From the NCBI RefSeq assembly GCF_020859565.1, contig NZ_JAJHUO010000042.1, positions 1-64,000 on the forward strand: DNA of 64,000 bases, read 5' to 3'. Shown here one piece after another: positions 59,709-64,000 of the stretch. The translations under genes were made by a program, and so were the position numbers. Source of the stretch: Saccharothrix luteola. GTDB lineage: Bacteria; Actinomycetota; Actinomycetes; Mycobacteriales; Pseudonocardiaceae. The notes beneath the pieces are model-generated. The model was not told the origin of the DNA and did not search any database. It saw only the letters and a list, made by a program, of their open reading frames with translations. Each line of letters starts with the position of its first letter. Position 1 is the first letter of the stretch.

Positions 59709-60773
59709 TCAGTCGCGGGCGAACGTCCAGCTGGTCAGTGCGGACCGGGCCAAGGCCAGGTCCGCGCTGACCAGCTGGGTGTCGTCCGGCACGTAGGCGA
59801 GCGGGTCGTCCAGCAGGTCGAGGTCGAGCAGGCCCTCCACCAGCGCGTGCAGGCACAGCGCCGAGTAGCCGCGCAGGTAGCCGCCCTCCTGCGTGAGCAC
59901 GGTCGGCAGGCCCAGCCCCGACACCGCCCGGCCGATGTCCCGGTAGCCGGCGGCGGTGAGGTTGTGCCTGCCGTTCGGGTCGAACGCGGAACCGTCGAAC
60001 CCGGACGCGCAGACCAGGAAGTCCGCGCCGAACTCGGCCAACGCCGGGAGCGCGATCTCCGCCAGCGCCCGCCGGTACGCGCCGTCGCCCGCGCCGAGGG
60101 ACAGCTCGACGTTGATGTTCGAGGCCCCCGACTCGGCCGGCGCGCCGGTCTGTGCGTGGTTGGCGCCCCACGGGCCGTGCCGCATGTGCACCGACACCGT
60201 GAGCACGTCGTCGGTGTCGCGGAACACCTCCTGCGTGCCGTTGCCGTGGTGCACGTCCCAGTCGAGGACGGCGACCCGGTGCCCCGCGCGGCGGGCCGTC
60301 TCGGCGACCAGCGCGGCGTTGTTGACCAGGCAGTAGCCGTCCGCCATGGTCGGCTGGGCGTGGTGGCCCGGCGGGCGGACCAGGGCGTACGCCAGGCGCG
60401 TCCGACCGGCCGCGACCGCCTCGTACGCCGCCAGCGCGGTGCCCGCGGCGGCGCGGATCGCGTCCCACGAGCCGGGGCCGACGACGGTGTTCACCTCGAC
60501 GGCGGTCCGCCGTTCGCACGCGGCCCGGAGTCCGGCCAGGTAGGACGGCGCGTGGACGCGGGCCAGCTCCTCGTCCTCGGCGAACCGGCCGGTCGACCAG
60601 GACAGGTGCGGCGCGACCGGCCCGTGCGCCAGCGCGTGCCGGAACGTGCGCAGCCTGGCCGCGTTCTCCGGGTGCGGTTCGGCCACGTCGAGCCACTCCC
60701 ACCGGCCGGGCAGCTCCCACAGCCCCGTGCCGGTGTCGTGCTCGAGGCAGGCGTCGTGCCAGAAGACCTCCAC
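59709..60773 (-). CDS. histone-deacetylase-family (class II-like) hydrolase
   Basis: A 354-residue zinc amidohydrolase of the HDAC/acetylpolyamine amidohydrolase superfamily. Motifs: RPPGHHAQPTMADGYCLVNNAAL, VLDWDVHHGNGTQEVF with the Asp and His zinc ligands, FLVCASGFDGSAFDPNGR with the third Asp, and QEGGYLRG. All catalytic elements are in place. Bacterial members deacetylate polyamines, small amides or proteins. ATG 60773. Confidence 0.92.
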   Translation of the reverse strand: MEVFWHDACLEHDTGTGLWELPGRWEWLDVAEPHPENAARLRTFRHALAHGPVAPHLSWSTGRFAEDEELARVHAPSYLAGLRAACERRTAVEVNTVVGPGSWDAIRAAAGTALAAYEAVAAGRTRLAYALVRPPGHHAQPTMADGYCLVNNAALVAETARRAGHRVAVLDWDVHHGNGTQEVFRDTDDVLTVSVHMRHGPWGANHAQTGAPAESGASNINVELSLGAGDGAYRRALAEIALPALAEFGADFLVCASGFDGSAFDPNGRHNLTAAGYRDIGRAVSGLGLPTVLTQEGGYLRGYSALCLHALVEGLLDLDLLDDPLAYVPDDTQLVSADLALARSALTSWTFARD

Positions 60774-60837
60774 CCCTGGGAGATATCAGGGCGATCACGG
60801 ATGGTCCAGCGGGTTTGACCACGGGCACACTGGTGTC

Positions 60838-61152
60838 ATGGTCATCGGTCTCATCACGGGCCTCATCGCGATCATCGGTGTGCTCGCCGCGCTGGCGCAC
60901 GACGGTTACCTCGCGATGCTCGGTTCCGCCGCCAAGTCCAAGCGCGCCGCGGGCGCGCCCATCGCCCAGTACGTGCGCAGCCGGTGGACCGTCGCCGGGG
61001 TGACGACGATCATCGCGCTCGTCGGCCTGCTGATCACGTCCGGCGCCTCCACCTCGGGCGACATCATCGGCGCGCTGATCGCGGGCGGTGCCGGCCTGGC
61101 CGCCACCAACGCGCTCCAGAGCACCAGGAAGAAGCTGAACAGCGGGAGCTGA
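60838..61152 (+). CDS. small two-helix membrane protein
   Basis: A 104-residue protein with hydrophobic segments at 2-19 (VIGLITGLIAIIGVLAAL) and about 52-70 plus a third weak one, separated by the basic stretch GSAAKSKRAAGAPIAQYVRSR. The C-terminus ALQSTRKKLNSGS is basic. Family not recognised. Divergent from the HDAC-like gene. Confidence 0.7.
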   Translation: MVIGLITGLIAIIGVLAALAHDGYLAMLGSAAKSKRAAGAPIAQYVRSRWTVAGVTTIIALVGLLITSGASTSGDIIGALIAGGAGLAATNALQSTRKKLNSGS

Positions 61153-61355
61153 AGCTTCACTCTTACGTGTGTCGCTGGGCCCCACAAGGCTGATCAGCGC
61201 AGCTCTGCGTGCACCCTGCACCTACTCTGAGGCAGCGGCGGGGTCCTCGGCGTCCCACCCCCATTCCCCGCGCCACCTGAAGCCACAGGTGGACTCGATC
61301 CACCAGGTGAACCGCGAGGGCCGACAGGTCGGGGGGCGGGAGGGGTCTGCACAGC

Positions 61356-62258
61356 ATGGACATCGGGGAACCGGAACGGTCGGGTCGGCATCGGCTGGAG
61401 GACGGGGCGGCGATCTGGCTGCCCATGGGCGGGGAGTTCGACCACACACCGCTCGACCGCGCGGCGCGACCGGCGCCGGCGCCATCGCCGACAGCGCCAC
61501 CGCCCCCGCTGCCGGAACCGGACCCGTTCGTCGACACCGACGCCATGGGGCTGCGCAAGTTCAACATCGGCCTGGTGCCCGCCTCGGTGACGCCACCGCG
61601 GACGTGGAAGCGGGCCGCCTGGTTCACCGTGCTGTCGTCGGCAGGCGTCCTGGTGGGGCTGGCCGTCGCGGCGTCCAACCTGGTCGGCACGAACGGCCCG
61701 GCCGAGCGCATCGGGTTGCCGGGCTACCCGACCGACGTGCCGCTGCTGACCGGCTTCCCCACCGCACCACCCCCGCCGACCTCGTCCACGGCGCGCCGCG
61801 TGCCCGCCGAGCCCGTGGCGAACGGCCTGGTCCCCGCCGGCGGTGACCGCGTCGCCGCGGCGGGCAGCGCGTCGACCGGCGACCCGGTGGGCGCCCCGGG
61901 ATCGGGGACGTCCCCGCACGTCAGCACGGTTCCCGCGGAGTCCGCGCCGGTCGTGGACGCCGAGGCGATCGCGGTGAGCACCGAGCTGTTCTACGAAGAG
62001 GTCGCCGCGAACTCCGACGGCGCGCTGGCGCTGGTCTCGGAGGGGTTCCGGGAGGTGATCGACCTGGAGCGGGAGTTCGCGGACGTGACGCGGATCGAGG
62101 TGCGGGAGATCAGCGTCGACCCGACGCGGGGCGTCACCGTGAGCACGTTGGACGTGACCCGCGAGGACGGGTCGCGGACCACGGAGACGCGGGAACTGGT
62201 GTTCACCACCGGCGGCACGCCGCTGATAGACGGTGAACGGCCCGCGGGCGGCACCTGA
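61356..62258 (+). CDS. single-pass membrane protein, 300 aa
   Basis: Cytoplasmic N-terminus of about 88 residues with a Pro-rich patch (APSPTAPPPPLPEPDP), one transmembrane helix (AAWFTVLSSAGVLVGLAVAAS, about 89-109), a Pro/Ser/Thr linker, and a C-terminal outer domain of about 100 residues (VSTELFYEEVAANSDGALALV...). GGGAGGGG upstream of ATG 61356. It is the first of three consecutive proteins with the same topology; the family is unknown to me. Confidence 0.78.
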   Translation: MDIGEPERSGRHRLEDGAAIWLPMGGEFDHTPLDRAARPAPAPSPTAPPPPLPEPDPFVDTDAMGLRKFNIGLVPASVTPPRTWKRAAWFTVLSSAGVLVGLAVAASNLVGTNGPAERIGLPGYPTDVPLLTGFPTAPPPPTSSTARRVPAEPVANGLVPAGGDRVAAAGSASTGDPVGAPGSGTSPHVSTVPAESAPVVDAEAIAVSTELFYEEVAANSDGALALVSEGFREVIDLEREFADVTRIEVREISVDPTRGVTVSTLDVTREDGSRTTETRELVFTTGGTPLIDGERPAGGT

Positions 62259-62418
62259 GACCACCGGGGGTGGGCATCGCTCCGTAGTCCTTCCTCCGTT
62301 CGAGGTACGGACGTCGACCACTGGCCGCCACGAACGAGTGAAGTCCCACGCTGAGCTGGATTCCCGCCGCTCCCCCACGGTACGAGTCTTGGCGACTACA
62401 CGACCGAGGGAGTCGCCA

Positions 62419-63204
62419 GTGCAGCGCCCTACGACGAGCGGTCGCAGGCACAACCGCGAGGGTTCGGTCACGGTGGCGGAGCTGATCGGGAAGCAGCCCG
62501 CGCCGGTGCGGATCCGGTCCCGCCGGCAGGCCGCCACCCATGGCCTGATCACCGATCCGTTGCGTGAGGAGAACGACACGGCTCCCTCGGCAAGACGTCC
62601 CACCCGGGCGGCGAAGCTCGCCGGCGTGACCACCGGGGCGGTCGTGCTGCTCGCCTCGATCGCCGCCACCGCGGTGCTCGCGGGCAACCGCCCCGAGGGT
62701 CCCACCGGGCCCCTGGTCGAGCCGCCCGCGGCGATCAGCGGGTCGTCCGCGCTGCGACCGGACCTGCTGTCGGCCCAGCTGGGCGCCGGCCGGCCCGACC
62801 GGCTGCCCGCGCAGGCACGCCTGGCCGTGCCGTCGGCCGCCGACGCGCCGACGGAGCCGCCGAGGATGGTCCCGCCGCCGCAGGTCGACGTCGGCCCGGA
62901 ACCGGAGGTCGACATCGTGCGGAAGTTCTTCGAGCTGCTGCCCGCCAAGCCCTCGCAGGCGGCCCAACTGCTGTCGCCGGAGCTGCTCGGCGGCAGCGCG
63001 CGCGACTTCGTGGAGTCCTGGGGCCACGTGCAGGCGATCACGATCGAGTCGACGTCGCGACGGCCGGACGGCGCGGTGCTCGCGGTGGTGTCGATGCAGG
63101 GGCGCACGGGCCGGTGGCTGCGGGTCGAGCAGCTCTTCCGGTTGACCGACACGAGCGTTCCCCGCATCGTCGCGACCGAAGTCCTATCAGCCCATCGGGG
63201 TTGA
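62419..63204 (+). CDS. single-pass membrane protein with TVAELI motif, 261 aa
   Basis: The basic cytoplasmic N-terminus contains the short motif SVTVAELIGKQP, a transmembrane helix (VTTGAVVLLASIAATAVLAG, about 75-94), a Pro-rich linker and an outer domain of about 90 residues (EVDIVRKFFELLPAKPSQAAQLLSPELL) ending LSAHRG. The outer domain looks like a small NTF2- or DUF-type fold. GTG 62419 with GAGGGAG upstream. Same layout as its neighbours. Confidence 0.78.
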   Translation: MQRPTTSGRRHNREGSVTVAELIGKQPAPVRIRSRRQAATHGLITDPLREENDTAPSARRPTRAAKLAGVTTGAVVLLASIAATAVLAGNRPEGPTGPLVEPPAAISGSSALRPDLLSAQLGAGRPDRLPAQARLAVPSAADAPTEPPRMVPPPQVDVGPEPEVDIVRKFFELLPAKPSQAAQLLSPELLGGSARDFVESWGHVQAITIESTSRRPDGAVLAVVSMQGRTGRWLRVEQLFRLTDTSVPRIVATEVLSAHRG

Positions 63205-63363
63205 CCGAGCGTAGCGAACACGCCCCAGCTGTTCACTCAGCGTTCAATTAGCCCGCGATTCCGTAGGAAACTTCACTCAAAGGGGTTACGTAGACGGTCA
63301 CGATTCGGTATCCATGGTCCCGGTCAGTAGCGCAACGCTCTCCCCCGGGAAAGGTGTCCAGCG

Positions 63364-64000
63364 GTGTCGAACGACGACAAACGCCGTCGACAGGATGGCT
63401 CGACGGCCAAGCTGTCGGTCGCCGACCTGATCGCCAGGCGCGAGGCGGAGACGCAGCCGATCCCGCGGGTCACCGACGGCGGAGCCGTCAATCGGATGGC
63501 AGACGGCCGAGTCGCCGGCCGGGCGGTCGAGGACAGAGCCGCTGGGCGGAGCACCGACGACGAAGAGACCGTGCGCTTCTCCGTGGCCGCCCTCTCGGCC
63601 GCGGCCGGCAAGACGGGCCTCTCGAACCTCTCGGGCCGAGAGCTGCACATCACCGAGCTGCTGCGCCGCGAAGGCCGCGCCGGTGAAGAGGAGCGCAGCG
63701 GCGGGTTCTCCGTGCCGAAGCTCGTCGCGATGGCCAGTGGCGGCGTGGTGCTCGCCGGCACCGTCGCGTTCACCGCGACCAACCTGATGTCGTCCCCGGA
63801 CGAGCGACCGCTGGCGGAGGTGCGCTTCGACGCCCGCCCGGCCGCCCGCGCCACCAACACCCTCACCAAGGACCTCGCCGCAGCCGCCGCCCAGCAGCAG
63901 GCGCAGCAGACGCAGGCCGAGACCACCACGACGACGCCCGAGCAGGCGCCGGAGACGACGACCCAGCGCCCGCAGCGGCCCGCCACCCAGCAGACGACGA
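63364..64000 (+). CDS. single-pass membrane protein, 5' part (runs off the window)
   Basis: The first 212 codons of a longer gene. The cytoplasmic part carries three related short motifs: LSVADLIARREAET, FSVAALSAAAGKTG and HITELLRREGRAGE. A transmembrane helix follows (VPKLVAMASGGVVLAGTVAF, about 118-137), then an Ala/Gln/Thr-rich outer stretch with a QQAQQTQAETTTTTPEQ segment. The real C-terminal domain is outside the window. GTG 63364. Confidence 0.8.
   Translation, partial: MSNDDKRRRQDGSTAKLSVADLIARREAETQPIPRVTDGGAVNRMADGRVAGRAVEDRAAGRSTDDEETVRFSVAALSAAAGKTGLSNLSGRELHITELLRREGRAGEEERSGGFSVPKLVAMASGGVVLAGTVAFTATNLMSSPDERPLAEVRFDARPAARATNTLTKDLAAAAAQQQAQQTQAETTTTTPEQAPETTTQRPQRPATQQTT

Overview
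The window is high-GC DNA with many GTG/TTG starts, tightly packed genes and 1-4 bp overlaps. It fits an actinomycete of the order Pseudonocardiales (Saccharothrix/Actinosynnema/Lentzea type). Markers are F420 biosynthesis (fbiC), a WXG100/TNT toxin locus of ESX type, a LexA-controlled imuA'-imuB-dnaE2 cassette, and a right-hand block whose order (purH, purN, DUF6350, DUF5336, sucD, sucC, M23 peptidase, pcrA, chorismate mutase) mirrors the mycobacterial Rv0948c-Rv0957 neighbourhood. The genus is inferred; no rRNA is present.

Layout. 1-7.3 kb: start of fbiC, a secreted metallophosphoesterase, then an accessory patch where a MntA-HepT toxin-antitoxin pair sits directly behind xthA and is followed by a duplicated piece of the xthA 3' end; then an SH3b protein, isocitrate dehydrogenase and a membrane hydrolase. 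7.3-13 kb: small hypotheticals, two abutting tRNA-like genes with proline-type anticodons, a J-domain/NERD fusion, an oxidoreductase remnant, a DNA-repair HhH protein and a membrane Ser/Thr kinase. 12-21 kb: MFS exporter divergent from an ArsR repressor across a nested palindrome, an ABC-2 exporter, a lipoprotein, TetR/SDR pair, inositol-phosphatase-like protein and malate dehydrogenase.

21.8-33.7 kb holds the most unusual system: a six-gene minus-strand operon (YbaB-like, WXG100, a 2071-residue multidomain toxin, a small immunity-like protein, two TNT-domain proteins). The giant toxin carries a TNT (NAD-glycohydrolase) domain that keeps the His and Gln I take as catalytic, a possible His/Cys protease domain and a C-terminal nuclease-like domain. 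The two later TNT proteins have Ala or Gly at the Gln position and carry an immunity-like N-terminal domain.

33.7-45.5 kb: two transporters, folD-DUF3017, TetR/DHFR-like pair, and the SOS mutasome operon imuA'-imuB-66 aa ORF-dnaE2 with a consensus LexA box directly downstream of its promoter. 45.5-59.6 kb: the conserved purine/TCA block, an M23 peptidase with a structured leader, a low-complexity G/C tract that is probably a sequence artefact, pcrA, and a chorismate mutase preceded by a Phe/Tyr leader peptide and a terminator/antiterminator pair that looks like classic attenuation. 59.7-64 kb: a histone-deacetylase-like hydrolase and a run of single-pass membrane proteins, the last cut by the window end.
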